From Qipengyuania aurantiaca (GTDB lineage: Bacteria; Pseudomonadota; Alphaproteobacteria; Sphingomonadales; Sphingomonadaceae): DNA of 64,000 nucleotides. The stretch spans positions 558,001 through 622,000 of the forward strand of contig NZ_CP081295.1 in the NCBI RefSeq assembly GCF_019711375.1, read 5' to 3'. Positions 27,454 through 38,202 of the stretch are shown one piece after another (position 1 is the first letter of the stretch; each line of letters starts with the position of its first letter). The notes beneath the pieces were generated by a model. That model was not told the origin of the DNA. It saw only the letters and a program-made list of their open reading frames with translations, and did not search any database. The translations under genes were made by a program, and so were the position numbers.

Positions 27454-29006
27454 ACGCCCAGACCCAGAATACCGCCTTTCGCGCCACCGACCTGCCCGAA
27501 AGCCCGACCATGCCGGAACCCACGGGCAAGACCGCCTGCGTCGTCGGCTCGGGCTTCGGCGGTCTCGCTCTCGCCATCCGCCTGCAATCGGCCGGCATCG
27601 CCACCACGGTGATCGAAGCGCGCGACAAGCCGGGCGGCCGCGCCTATTTCTGGGAGAAGGACGGCTTCACCTTCGACGCCGGCCCCACCGTCATCACCGA
27701 TCCCGACTGCCTGCGCGAACTCTGGGCGCTGACCGGCCACGACATGGCCGAGGATATCGAGATCATGCCGGTCATGCCGTTCTATCGCCTCAACTGGCCC
27801 GACGGGACGAATTTCGATTATTCGAACGACGAGGAACAGCTCTTCAGCGAAATCGCCGAGCTGAACCCGCGCGATGTGGCGGGCTACCAACGCTTCCTCG
27901 ATTACGCCGAGGGCGTCTATGAAGAAGGCTACGTCAAGCTCGGCCACGTCCCCTTCCTCGACTTCAAGTCGATGATGAAGGCGGCCCCGGCGCTGGCCAA
28001 GAAGCAGGCCTGGCGCAGCGTCTATTCCATGGTGTCGAGCTTCGTCGAGAACGAGAAGCTGCGCGAGGCCCTGAGCTTCCACACGCTGCTCGTCGGCGGC
28101 AACCCGATGAAGACCAGCAGCATCTACGCGCTGATCCACAAGCTGGAGAAGGACGGCGGTGTGTGGTGGGCCAAGGGCGGCACCAACCGGCTGATCGCGG
28201 CCATGGTCACGCATTTCGAACGGATCGGCGGCGCCATGCGCGTCGGCGATCCGGTGACGCGCATCCACACGCTGGGCAGCAAGGCGAGCGAGGTGGAAAC
28301 GCATTCGGGCTTCAAACAGCGGTTCGACGCGGTCGCCAGCAACGCCGACATCATGCACAGCTACAAGGACCTCTTGGCCGGGACCAAGCGGGGCGAGAGC
28401 TATTCCAAGTCGCTCGCGCGCAAGAAGTTCTCGCCCAGCCTCTTCGTCGTCCATTTCGGGATCGAAGGCACCTGGCCGGGCATCCCGCACCACATGATCC
28501 TGTTCGGCCCGCGCTACCAAGGCCTGCTGGAAGACATTTACGATCACGGCGTCCTGCCGCAGGATTTCTCGATTTACCTCCACCACCCAAGCGTGACCGA
28601 CCCCAGCGTCGCGCCCGAAGGCATGAGCACCTTCTACGCGCTGGTGCCGGTCGCCCACATGGGCAAGCTGTCGGTCGATTGGGAGCAGATGGGCCCGGTG
28701 CTTGAAAAACGCATCCTCGACGAGGTCGAACGCCGCCTGATCCCCGACCTGCACGGCCGCATAAAGACCAAGTTCCACTACGCGCCGAGCGATTTCGCGC
28801 ATGATCTCAACGCCCACAAGGGCAGCGCCTTCAGCCTCGAACCGCTGCTGACCCAGAGCGCCTTTTTCCGCGGGCACAACCGCGACGATGTGCTGGACAA
28901 TTTCTATCTGGTCGGTGCAGGGACGCATCCGGGCGCCGGCATCCCCGGTGTCGTCGGCAGCGCGAAGGCGACGGCCGGCTTGATGGTAGAGGATCTGGTT
29001 TCGTGA
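27450..29006 (+). CDS. crtI: Phytoene desaturase
   Basis: 518-residue FAD enzyme converting phytoene to lycopene by successive desaturations. It has the FAD motif VVGSGFGGLALAIRLQ, the CrtI segment GGRAYFWEKDGFTFDAGPTV and the C-terminal signature NFYLVGAGTHPGAGIPGV. The first 25 residues are a polar extension. The ATG at 27450 overlaps the crtY stop; the 3' end overlaps the next gene's GTG by 4 nt. Membrane-associated, acting between CrtB and CrtY. Confidence 0.97.
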   Translation: MNAQTQNTAFRATDLPESPTMPEPTGKTACVVGSGFGGLALAIRLQSAGIATTVIEARDKPGGRAYFWEKDGFTFDAGPTVITDPDCLRELWALTGHDMAEDIEIMPVMPFYRLNWPDGTNFDYSNDEEQLFSEIAELNPRDVAGYQRFLDYAEGVYEEGYVKLGHVPFLDFKSMMKAAPALAKKQAWRSVYSMVSSFVENEKLREALSFHTLLVGGNPMKTSSIYALIHKLEKDGGVWWAKGGTNRLIAAMVTHFERIGGAMRVGDPVTRIHTLGSKASEVETHSGFKQRFDAVASNADIMHSYKDLLAGTKRGESYSKSLARKKFSPSLFVVHFGIEGTWPGIPHHMILFGPRYQGLLEDIYDHGVLPQDFSIYLHHPSVTDPSVAPEGMSTFYALVPVAHMGKLSVDWEQMGPVLEKRILDEVERRLIPDLHGRIKTKFHYAPSDFAHDLNAHKGSAFSLEPLLTQSAFFRGHNRDDVLDNFYLVGAGTHPGAGIPGVVGSAKATAGLMVEDLVS

Positions 29007-29425
29007 AGTTTGGTGTTGCTGTCGCTCTGGCGGCGTTAAGTGTTGCAGGATGCGGAGAAACGGTGGCGCGTGAAGAGGCGCCGGTTCCCGCCGGTTTCGT
29101 TCCGGTCGAGATGCCGGCTGGTGAGCGCGTCTATTTCGACCCGGCCTCGCGCGGCGAAGGCCAGATGAACGGCAACCCGGCACGCACCGGCGTGTTCGTG
29201 GAGGTATTCGAGACGACCGACAATCGCTGGGCCTTGCGCCGCGAAAAATGGACCTCGCGCTGCGACCCGCAGCATGCGACGAAGGAAGTCCTTTCGCTCC
29301 AGACGCCGAGCGGCGAAACCGTGGCGGAAAGCGCGCTCGTCATTCCCGAGCGTGATTTCGCCGAGCGCAGCTATTACTTGCGCAGCTTCTCCGGCTATCT
29401 CTGCGAACAGGAGGTGCTGCCGTGA
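29003..29425 (+). CDS. Small lipoprotein of unknown function in the carotenoid operon
   Basis: 140 residues. The GTG start at 29003 gives KFGVAVALAALSVAGCGETV with a SVAGC lipobox, so a lipid-anchored exported protein is likely. The rest is soluble, with two cysteines (CDPQHA and LCEQE) that could form a disulfide. It overlaps both crtI and the LOG gene by 4 nt (GTGA at each junction), so it is translated as part of the operon. No family recognised; a tie to carotenoid membrane placement is speculation. Confidence 0.82.
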   Translation: MKFGVAVALAALSVAGCGETVAREEAPVPAGFVPVEMPAGERVYFDPASRGEGQMNGNPARTGVFVEVFETTDNRWALRREKWTSRCDPQHATKEVLSLQTPSGETVAESALVIPERDFAERSYYLRSFSGYLCEQEVLP

Positions 29426-30003
29426 AGCGTCTTGCAGTCTATTGCGGTTCGGCCTCGCCCGAGGACCCGCGGTATCTCGAACTTGCCCGCGACGTGGGCG
29501 CAGGCCTTGCCGAGCGCGGAATCGGCGTCGTCTATGGCGGCGGACGTCTGGGCCTGATGGGCGCGGTGGCGTCCGGCGCGCTCGATGCGGGCGGCGAGGT
29601 GATCGGCATCATTCCCGATGCGCTCGCCAACAGCGAAGTCGCCAACCACGACTGCACCGAGCTTTACACCGTATCCGGTATGCACGAGCGCAAGCAGCGC
29701 TTCACCGACCTGTCCGACGGTTTCGTTACCATCCCCGGCGGCGTCGGCACGATGGACGAGTTGTGGGAAGCGGTGAGCTGGGCGCAACTCGGCTACCACC
29801 AGAAGCCCGTCGGCCTGCTCAACGCCTTCGGCTTTTACGATCACCTCATCGCCTTCAACCGCCACATGGCCGAGGTCGGCTTCGTGCGTCCGGCGCACCA
29901 AGGGATAATTCTGGCCGAAGAGACGTTAAGTGCGTTGCTGGACAAAATGGAAAGCTATCAACCGCATACACCGATCTTCAAGATGAAGGCCTCCGACCTC
30001 TGA
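29422..30003 (+). CDS. LOG-family protein (cytokinin riboside 5'-monophosphate phosphoribohydrolase type)
   Basis: 193-residue Rossmann-like protein of the TIGR00730/LOG family, which cleaves the N-glycosidic bond of nucleoside 5'-monophosphates. The nucleotide-binding motif PGGVGTMDELWEAVSW matches PGGxGTxxE, and VYGGGRLGLMG is also conserved. GTG start within GTGA of the upstream lipoprotein. Bacterial members act on nucleotide monophosphates, with cytokinin production shown in only some. Its position between crt genes is unusual. Its stop is overlapped by a CTG that may start crtB. Confidence 0.92.
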   Translation: MKRLAVYCGSASPEDPRYLELARDVGAGLAERGIGVVYGGGRLGLMGAVASGALDAGGEVIGIIPDALANSEVANHDCTELYTVSGMHERKQRFTDLSDGFVTIPGGVGTMDELWEAVSWAQLGYHQKPVGLLNAFGFYDHLIAFNRHMAEVGFVRPAHQGIILAEETLSALLDKMESYQPHTPIFKMKASDL

Positions 30004-31019
30004 GCAAGCCCCGCCCCTTAACGACGCAAAACCTTCGCCCCACCCCGGCGCGCGCCGGTGGCGGGCGTGAGCGTGCCACGCTGGTGGCGCGGGCGCTGGA
30101 ATCGATCGAGGTCGGCTCGCACAGCTTTTCCGCCGCTTCCAAGCTGTTCGACAAGACCACCCGCGAGCGCAGCTGGCTCCTCTACGCCTGGTGCCGCCGC
30201 TGCGACGATATTGCCGACAATCAGGACAAGGGCGGGCCGCTCGGCGACCAGGGCACTCCGAAAGATGCCGAGGACCGCATCCAGGCGATCCGCGTCCTTA
30301 CCCGCCGCGCCTTGGAGGGCCAGCCCACGGCCGATTTCGCTTTCGACGCGCTGGGCATGGTCGCCTCCGAATGCGGCCTGACCTACGAGATGGCGAACGA
30401 CGTCATCGGCGGCTTCGCCATGGACGCGACCGGTTTTGCGCCCAAGAATGAAAACGACATGCTGCGCTATTCCTACCATGTGGCAGGCGCGGTCGGCATC
30501 ATGATGGCGAAGATCATGGGCGTGCACGAGGACGATGGCGAAACGCTTGATCGGGCGAACGATTTGGGCCTCGCCTTCCAGATCGCCAACATCAGCCGTG
30601 ACGTGGTGGAAGATGCCGCTGCGGGCCGCGTCTACATCCCCGCAACCTGGCTCGAAGAGGCAGGCCTCACTCCCGGCGAGCACGCCAAGGAAGAAAACCG
30701 CTTTGTCCTCGCCAGCATCATGCCGCGCATGATCGCGCTGATGCAGAAGCACGAGGACGCAGCGCGCCTCGGCGCAAAACGCCTGCCGTTCCGCTCGCGC
30801 TGGGCGGTGCTGTCGGCGGCGAATATCTACGGCGCAATCGGCCGCAAGGTCCTCGACCGCGGACAGAACGCCTGGAACACCCGCACCCGCGTGAACGGCC
30901 TCGAAAAGGGCTGGCACGTCACCACGGCCTTCTTCCAGGCCCTGTGGAACCGGCCTGCTGGCCCGCAAGAGCCGATCATCTGGTCACGCCACGATTTCAG
31001 GCCTGTTGCCGGTTGGTAG
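30000..31019 (+). CDS. crtB: Phytoene synthase
   Basis: Condenses two geranylgeranyl diphosphates to phytoene. Both Asp-rich motifs are present: CDDIAD near the start of the catalytic core and NISRDVVEDAAAGRVYIP, which includes the second DxxxD. The C-terminal RSRWAVLSAANIYGAIGRKVL is also conserved. The start is unclear. No ATG, GTG or TTG lies in frame just upstream of the conserved LVARALESIEVGSHSFSAAS region; the first canonical start is a GTG at 30084, inside that region. A CTG at 30000 forms a 4-nt overlap (CTGA) with the LOG stop, matching the three preceding junctions, and GAAGG lies ten bases upstream. CTG gives 339 residues, GTG 311. The family is certain; only the start is uncertain. 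Confidence 0.93.
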   Translation: MSKPRPLTTQNLRPTPARAGGGRERATLVARALESIEVGSHSFSAASKLFDKTTRERSWLLYAWCRRCDDIADNQDKGGPLGDQGTPKDAEDRIQAIRVLTRRALEGQPTADFAFDALGMVASECGLTYEMANDVIGGFAMDATGFAPKNENDMLRYSYHVAGAVGIMMAKIMGVHEDDGETLDRANDLGLAFQIANISRDVVEDAAAGRVYIPATWLEEAGLTPGEHAKEENRFVLASIMPRMIALMQKHEDAARLGAKRLPFRSRWAVLSAANIYGAIGRKVLDRGQNAWNTRTRVNGLEKGWHVTTAFFQALWNRPAGPQEPIIWSRHDFRPVAGW

Positions 31020-31057
31020 CTTGATGCGGCGCGCCGCTACGGCTAGCGCGCATTCGT

Positions 31058-32950
<1,893 letters not shown>

Positions 32951-32964
32951 GCCTGGCCTCAATT

Positions 32965-33056
32965 CCGTTCGTGCTGAGCTTGTCGAAGCACCGCTTTTTC
33001 TTCTAGCTCAGGTCCACAAGTGAAGGACGGCCCTTCGATAAGCTCAGGGCGAACGG
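32965..33056. repeat. Inverted pair of a sphingomonad-type dispersed repeat
   Basis: Two 24-nt copies face each other: 32965-32988 and 33033-33056, core CTTCGAyAAGCTCAG, with 21 of 24 positions complementary. They can form a hairpin in the transcript between the two carboxylase genes. The right copy runs into the GGAGG ribosome binding site of the carboxyltransferase gene. Recognising this as a common sphingomonad dispersed repeat is from memory. Confidence 0.75.
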
Positions 33057-33064
33057 AGGTTGGG

Positions 33065-34615
33065 ATGTCTTGGCAGGCCGAACTTGAAGAACTCCGCAGG
33101 CGCGAAGAGTTCGCGGAACAGATGGGCGGGCCGGACAAGCTCGCCCGCCAGCACTCCCGCGGCAAGATGGATGCCCGCGCCCGGCTCGCGGCGCTGGTGG
33201 ACCCCGGCTCCTTTCGAGAGATCGGCAAGATCGCCGGCAAGGGACACTACGACGAGGACGGCAATCTTGCAGGCGTAACCCCTGCCCCCTTCCTGTTCGG
33301 CAAGGCGGAGATAAACGGCCGCCCGGTGGTCGCGACCGCCGACGATTTCACCATTCGCGGCGGCGCTGCGGATGCCGGGATCAGCCGCAAGATGGTGCAG
33401 GCCGAGAAGATGGCGCACGAGCTGAAGCTGCCCATCATCCGCATGATTGACGGCACGGGCGGCGGCGGCAGCGTCAAGACGCTCGAACAGATCGGCGCGA
33501 CCTATATTCCCGCAGTGCCCGGCTGGTCCGACGTGGTGAAAAACCTCGACACCGTGCCCGTGGTGGCTCTGGCGCTTGGCCCCACGGCAGGTCTCGGCGC
33601 GGCCCGGACGGTGGCGAGCCATTATTCGGTCATGGTGAAAGGCCTTAGCCAGATCTTTGCCGCCGGGCCTGCCGTGGTCGATGGCCTGGGCGAAGGTTAC
33701 AAGGGCTCCGACAATCACCAACAGGCCAAGGAAGACCTTGGCGGCAGTGGCATCCACACGCGCAACGGCGTGGTCGACGACGAGGTGGCAAGCGAGGCCG
33801 AAGCCTTCGCCCGCGCGCGGCATTTCCTCTCCTTCATGCCCGAGCATGTCGGCCAGCTTGCCGCCCGTGCCGACTGCTCCGACCCGGTGGACCGCCGCGA
33901 GGAGGCGTTGCTCAGTCTCGTCCCGCGCGAGGACAAGCAGGTCTATTCGATGCGCCGCGCGATGGAGATTGTGTTCGATTCCGGCACCGTCTTCGAGATC
34001 GGCCGCATGTGGGGCCGCGCCTGCATCACCGCGCTTGCCCGGCTCGACGGCTGGCCCGTCATGGTGCTCGCCAGCGACCCGTCCTATCTCGGCGGGTCGT
34101 GGGAAGCGAAGACCAGCGAGAAGGTCGAACGCTTCGTCAAGCTCGCCGACCAGTTCCGCCTGCCCATCGTCCACCTCGTCGACAATCCCGGATTCATGAT
34201 CGGGCGCGAGGCGGAGATGGCGGGGACCATCCGCTACGGCGTGCAGGCGATGAACGCGATCTACCGCGCCAGCGTCCCGCTCGCCTCCATCGTCCTGCGC
34301 CGCGCCTATGGCATTGCGGGGAGCGCCATGAGTAACGCCGAGACCTTCCAGTACCGCTATTGCTGGCCTTCAGGCGATTGGGGCTCGCTCCCCATCGCGG
34401 GCGGCTTGGAGGTCGCCTACAAGTCCGAGCTGGAAGCGGCCCAAGACCCGGAAGCCGAACTCGCCGCCATTCGCGAGCGGCTGGACAAGGTCACCTCGCC
34501 CTTCCGCAGCGCCGAACGCTTCAACGTCGAGGACATCATCGACCCGCGCGACACCCGGCCCTTGCTGTGCGAATTCGCGCAACTTGCGTGGCGCAGGCTG
34601 GAGAGCGAGACCTAG
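33065..34615 (+). CDS. Acyl-CoA carboxyltransferase (beta) subunit
   Basis: 516-residue carboxyltransferase of the crotonase-like fold, paired with the upstream biotin subunit. The N-terminal half contains DDFTIRGGAADAGISRKM and the oxyanion segment IDGTGGGGSVK; the C-terminal half has VHLVDNPGFMIGREAEMAG and RRAYGIAGSAMS, which build the acyl-CoA and biotin sites. Start ATG at 33065, five bases after GGAGG. It is somewhat diverged from typical PccB and MccB, so the acyl-CoA substrate is left open. Its TAG overlaps the TAG of the convergent transporter gene in a shared CTAG. Confidence 0.9.
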   Translation: MSWQAELEELRRREEFAEQMGGPDKLARQHSRGKMDARARLAALVDPGSFREIGKIAGKGHYDEDGNLAGVTPAPFLFGKAEINGRPVVATADDFTIRGGAADAGISRKMVQAEKMAHELKLPIIRMIDGTGGGGSVKTLEQIGATYIPAVPGWSDVVKNLDTVPVVALALGPTAGLGAARTVASHYSVMVKGLSQIFAAGPAVVDGLGEGYKGSDNHQQAKEDLGGSGIHTRNGVVDDEVASEAEAFARARHFLSFMPEHVGQLAARADCSDPVDRREEALLSLVPREDKQVYSMRRAMEIVFDSGTVFEIGRMWGRACITALARLDGWPVMVLASDPSYLGGSWEAKTSEKVERFVKLADQFRLPIVHLVDNPGFMIGREAEMAGTIRYGVQAMNAIYRASVPLASIVLRRAYGIAGSAMSNAETFQYRYCWPSGDWGSLPIAGGLEVAYKSELEAAQDPEAELAAIRERLDKVTSPFRSAERFNVEDIIDPRDTRPLLCEFAQLAWRRLESET

Positions 34616-35877
34616 TCGTAATCCTCCATCTTCTCGCCGAACAGCTCGCCGCGTTCGGAGAAGAGGACGAAAACGAGGCTCAGCACCGCCGTGATGAGCA
34701 GGGCGAGCGCCAGCGGGCGCGCCGTGCCGTCGTACATATAGCCGATGAACGCCCCCAGCGCCGCGCCGCTTGTCATGCGCAGGAACCCCTGCGCGCTCGA
34801 AGCCGCCCCTGCGATATGGCGGAAGGGCTGCAAGGCGATGCTGCCGAAATTGGCACCGATGAAGCCAAGCAGGCTCATGTTTGCCGCCATCAGCGGGACG
34901 AAGGTCCACAAGGTCTCGTCCGGGTCGTTGGCGAACCACAGTTGCAGCGCGGCCACGAAGATGAAGGCGAAAAGCGCCGCGTGGCTGACCTTGCGCGCCC
35001 CGAACCGCTCGACAATGCGGCTGTTCGACCAGTTGGCAATTGCCATACAGCCAGCACAGATGGCGAAGATCAGCGGGAACTTGTCGCCTGCCCCGAAGGC
35101 TTCGCCGATGAGCTGCTGGCTCGAATTGATGAAGCCGAACAATCCGCCGAACACCAGCGCGCTCCCGAGCGTGTAACCGATGGTTTCGCGCAAGGTGACA
35201 GCGCTTTTCATGTTGCGCGTGATGGTCGGCAGGTGGATGTCCTGCTTGTCTTCCTCGTGCAGGGTTTCGGGGAGGCGGAAATAGACCCAGGCGCTCATCA
35301 CGCAGCCGAGCAGGGCCATCGCGCCGAAGATCCAGCGCCAGTCGCCAAACGCGAAGAGCACGGCTTGCCCGATACTCGGCGCGACGGCGGGCACGAGCAG
35401 GAAGATCACGAAGATGAGGCTCATCATGCGCGCCATCTTGTCCCCGCCCACCCGGTCGCGAATGATGGCCGGCGGCAGGGCGATGATGCCGGCGGCGAAG
35501 AAACCCTGTGCCGCGCGAAGACCCACCAGCATATCGAATGTGGTCGCCATGGCGCAGGCGAGCGAGAGCAGGATGTAGCAGGCCAGCGCCACGAACAGCA
35601 CGGGCCGTCGCCCGTACCGGTCGGCAAAGGCTCCAGGCACGAGCGTACCGAAACCGGCCGCCAGCAGATAGGCGCCGACCACGAACTGGCGATCGTTGCC
35701 CGGCGCGCCGAGATCGCTCGCCAGCGCGTCGAGTGCGGGAAGGATGGCGTCGATACCGAAAGCGTTGCAGGCCATCAGCAGCGCCATCATCCAGATCAGC
35801 TCGCGCTCACCGATCATCGTGCGCTTCGCGCGGTCGGGAAGCGGGCGTTCGCCGCCGGAGAGCTGTTCGTTTCGCAT
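34612..35877 (-). CDS. Bcr/CflA-type multidrug efflux MFS transporter
   Basis: 421-residue inner-membrane transporter with twelve predicted helices. The MFS motif A after helix 2 is visible (GAFADRYGRRPVLFVALA), as is the Bcr/CflA-like APSIGQAVLF at helix 5. It uses the proton gradient to export drugs such as bicyclomycin or chloramphenicol in characterised members; the substrate here is unknown. Start ATG at 35877 (MRNEQLSGGERPLPDRA); the ribosome binding site is weak. Convergent with the carboxylase gene. Confidence 0.9.
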   Translation of the reverse strand: MRNEQLSGGERPLPDRAKRTMIGERELIWMMALLMACNAFGIDAILPALDALASDLGAPGNDRQFVVGAYLLAAGFGTLVPGAFADRYGRRPVLFVALACYILLSLACAMATTFDMLVGLRAAQGFFAAGIIALPPAIIRDRVGGDKMARMMSLIFVIFLLVPAVAPSIGQAVLFAFGDWRWIFGAMALLGCVMSAWVYFRLPETLHEEDKQDIHLPTITRNMKSAVTLRETIGYTLGSALVFGGLFGFINSSQQLIGEAFGAGDKFPLIFAICAGCMAIANWSNSRIVERFGARKVSHAALFAFIFVAALQLWFANDPDETLWTFVPLMAANMSLLGFIGANFGSIALQPFRHIAGAASSAQGFLRMTSGAALGAFIGYMYDGTARPLALALLITAVLSLVFVLFSERGELFGEKMEDYD

Positions 35878-35942
35878 CTGCACAAAATGGCGAGTGAAGC
35901 ACAAGGTTCCGATTTGCAACCCGCATCGCTATCTAGGCGCGC

Positions 35943-37055
35943 ATGAGCGAAGGTGACGAGAAGGATGAGGACGAGGCCGATGGCCTGCGCAAGATCATCC
36001 ATGTCGACATGGACGCCTTCTTCGCCAGCGTCGAACAGCGCGACAATCCGGACCTGCGGGGCAAGCCGGTCGCCGTGGGCGGATCGAGCGGGCGCGGCGT
36101 GGTGGCGGCGGCAAGCTACGAGGCGCGCAAATTCGGCGTGAAGAGCGCCATGCCCAGCGTCACCGCCAAGCGGCTCTGCCCCGACCTGATCTTCTGCAAG
36201 TCGCGCTTCGATGTCTACCGCGAGGTCAGCCAGCAGATCCGCGCGATCTTCCGCCATCACACCGACCTTGTCGAACCGCTGAGCCTCGACGAGGCCTATC
36301 TCGACGTCACCGAGGACAAGCTCGGCATCGGCAGCGCGACGCGCATCGCCGAACTTATCCGACAGGAAATCCGCGCCAAGACGAAACTGACCGCCAGCGC
36401 GGGCGTGTCGTACAACAAGTTCCTCGCCAAGCTGGCGAGCGACCAGAACAAGCCCGACGGAATGTGCGTCATCCGCCCCGGACAGGGCGCGGAGTTCGTG
36501 CAATCGCTCCCCGTGCGGCGCTTCCACGGCGTCGGCCCCAAGGGGGCGGAGAAGATGGACCGGCTCGGCATCCAGACCGGTGCCGATCTCGCCGCCAAGG
36601 ACATCGAGTGGCTGCGCGCGCATTTCGGCAGCTTTGCCGATTACCTCTATCGCGCCGCGCGCGGGATCGACCTGCGCCCCGTACGCTCCAGCCGCATCCG
36701 CAAGTCGGTCGGCGGCGAGCGGACCTTCAGCCGCGACCTCTCTTCGGGCAGCGAACTGCGCGAGACGCTGGAGGATATCATCGACATCGTCTGGGGCTAT
36801 ATCGAGCGCGCCGAGGCCAAGGGCCGCACAGTCACGCTCAAGATGAAATACACCGATTTCCAGATTTTCAGCCGCGCCAAGACGGTCGACCAGCCGATCA
36901 CCGACCGCGCCCAGTTCGCGGCGCTCTCGCGGCAGTTGCTGGAAGAGGTGCTTCCCCTACCCATGCCGATCCGGCTGATGGGCCTGACCTTGTCGAAACT
37001 GGAAGGCGGCAAGGAGGAACCCAAGCGCCCCGATGCGCAGCTCTCGCTGCTCTAG
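35943..37055 (+). CDS. dinB: DNA polymerase IV (Y-family translesion polymerase)
   Basis: 370-residue Y-family polymerase. The catalytic acidic residues lie in KIIHVDMDAFFASVEQRDNP (about residue 19 on) and EPLSLDEAYLDVT (about 110). GGSSGRGVVAAASYEARKFG and the helix-hairpin-helix RRFHGVGPKGAEKM are conserved. The C-terminal QLSLL is a beta-clamp-binding motif. It bypasses damaged template bases. It is divergent from the efflux gene; no LexA site was recognised with certainty. The acidic first 15 residues are an extension beyond the usual start. Confidence 0.97.
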   Translation: MSEGDEKDEDEADGLRKIIHVDMDAFFASVEQRDNPDLRGKPVAVGGSSGRGVVAAASYEARKFGVKSAMPSVTAKRLCPDLIFCKSRFDVYREVSQQIRAIFRHHTDLVEPLSLDEAYLDVTEDKLGIGSATRIAELIRQEIRAKTKLTASAGVSYNKFLAKLASDQNKPDGMCVIRPGQGAEFVQSLPVRRFHGVGPKGAEKMDRLGIQTGADLAAKDIEWLRAHFGSFADYLYRAARGIDLRPVRSSRIRKSVGGERTFSRDLSSGSELRETLEDIIDIVWGYIERAEAKGRTVTLKMKYTDFQIFSRAKTVDQPITDRAQFAALSRQLLEEVLPLPMPIRLMGLTLSKLEGGKEEPKRPDAQLSLL

Positions 37056-37522
37056 CTCTTGCGCGCCTGCCACATCTTCAGCCGCTCGCGCGTGCGGGGG
37101 CTGAGCGGTTCGGGGAGCGAGTGGGTTGGGAAGAAGCGCGCTTCCACCACCTCGCGGCCATCGGCTTCGGGCATGTCGTTGACCACGCCTTCGAACAGAT
37201 GCGCCTTGTGCGGCGCGCCGGAGAGCGTCTCCTCGATCAGTCCGACGAGCTTCATGCCTTCGATCTCGCAGCCCGTTTCCTCGAGCAATTCGCGCCTGGC
37301 GGCCGTTTCCGGCTCCTCGCCCTCGGCGATGCCGCCGCCGGGGAAGAACCATTGGTTCGGGCCGTAGCTGTGGCGCACGAGCAGGATCTGCCCGCCCAGA
37401 TCGCGGCCGACCACGCTCACTCCGTCGCGCGTCGTGCCAGACACGCGGCGCGCCCGGTTGCGCAGCTTGTAGGCAATCTTGAGGGCGAGCCGATGCAGCG
37501 GCGCAGGTATCAGGTGAAGCAT
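37052..37522 (-). CDS. NUDIX hydrolase
   Basis: 156-residue NUDIX-fold pyrophosphohydrolase. The NUDIX box Gx5Ex7REUxEExGU is intact across GGIAEGEEPETAAR and RELLEETGC. The N-terminal APLHRLALKIAYKLRNRARR is basic and partly hydrophobic. The substrate is unknown. The ATG at 37522 lies within the end of pgl (13-bp overlap), so it is likely translated from the pgl transcript. Its 3' end overlaps the dinB stop by 4 bp on the opposite strand. Confidence 0.9.
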   Translation of the reverse strand: MLHLIPAPLHRLALKIAYKLRNRARRVSGTTRDGVSVVGRDLGGQILLVRHSYGPNQWFFPGGGIAEGEEPETAARRELLEETGCEIEGMKLVGLIEETLSGAPHKAHLFEGVVNDMPEADGREVVEARFFPTHSLPEPLSPRTRERLKMWQARKS

Positions 37523-38130
37523 ATGACAGGCTGTGTAGCGCCTGCCAGCAGCCGGGCAACCGGCAAATCGCTTTTTCCGCCAGCGGCTTCGTCGAACACG
37601 GCGCGCTTGTCTTCGCCACGGATCACGAAGGCGATGGTGTCGCTGTCGAGGATCGCGGGGAGCGTCAGGCTGATGCGGTCGAAGGGCGCTTCGGGCGGCA
37701 GCGGATCGGGCGTTAGGCGCACGATGCTGCGTGGCTCGTCCAGCTTGGGATCGGTGTTCGGGAAGAGCGAGGCGATGTGCCCGTCCGCGCCCATGCCGAG
37801 CCATGCGAGGTCGAAATGCGGGACCTGTTCCATGATGGTGAGCGTCACCACTTCCGCGCCCGCCGGTTCGAACATGGCGCGCAGCTTGCCGGTGTTCGAG
37901 GCCTCGTGATCTTCGGGCACGATCCGGTCGTCGCCCGGCCACACGACCAGCCGCGACCAGTCCAGATCGGCCTCGAGCAGCTTGGCGATGATCGGGAACG
38001 GCGTCGAACCACCCGGCACAGTGATGGTCACCGGGCCGTCTGTCGCGGCCAGCGCCCTTGCGAGCTCCTGCTCGAGCCATTCGGCAATTCGTTCGTCGGC
38101 GGCGTTTTCGATGATCGTGATGTCGGCCAT
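37510..38130 (-). CDS. pgl: 6-phosphogluconolactonase
   Basis: 206-residue enzyme hydrolysing 6-phosphogluconolactone in the oxidative pentose phosphate or Entner-Doudoroff route. The SugarP-isomerase-like fold is shown by VTITVPGGSTPFPIIAKLL, the family segment WSRLVVWPGDDRIVPEDHE and the phosphate-binding LAWLGMGADGHIASLFP. ATG at 38130 after GGGAG. The partner zwf is not in the window. Downstream NUDIX overlaps it; dps lies upstream on the same strand. Confidence 0.94.
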   Translation of the reverse strand: MADITIIENAADERIAEWLEQELARALAATDGPVTITVPGGSTPFPIIAKLLEADLDWSRLVVWPGDDRIVPEDHEASNTGKLRAMFEPAGAEVVTLTIMEQVPHFDLAWLGMGADGHIASLFPNTDPKLDEPRSIVRLTPDPLPPEAPFDRISLTLPAILDSDTIAFVIRGEDKRAVFDEAAGGKSDLPVARLLAGATQPVICFT

Positions 38131-38202
38131 GGGTACTCCCGATACAGCAAACCCGCCCCCGGCCAAGCCGCGAGCGGGTGAATTGCTATGCGCTCATTGC
38201 GC

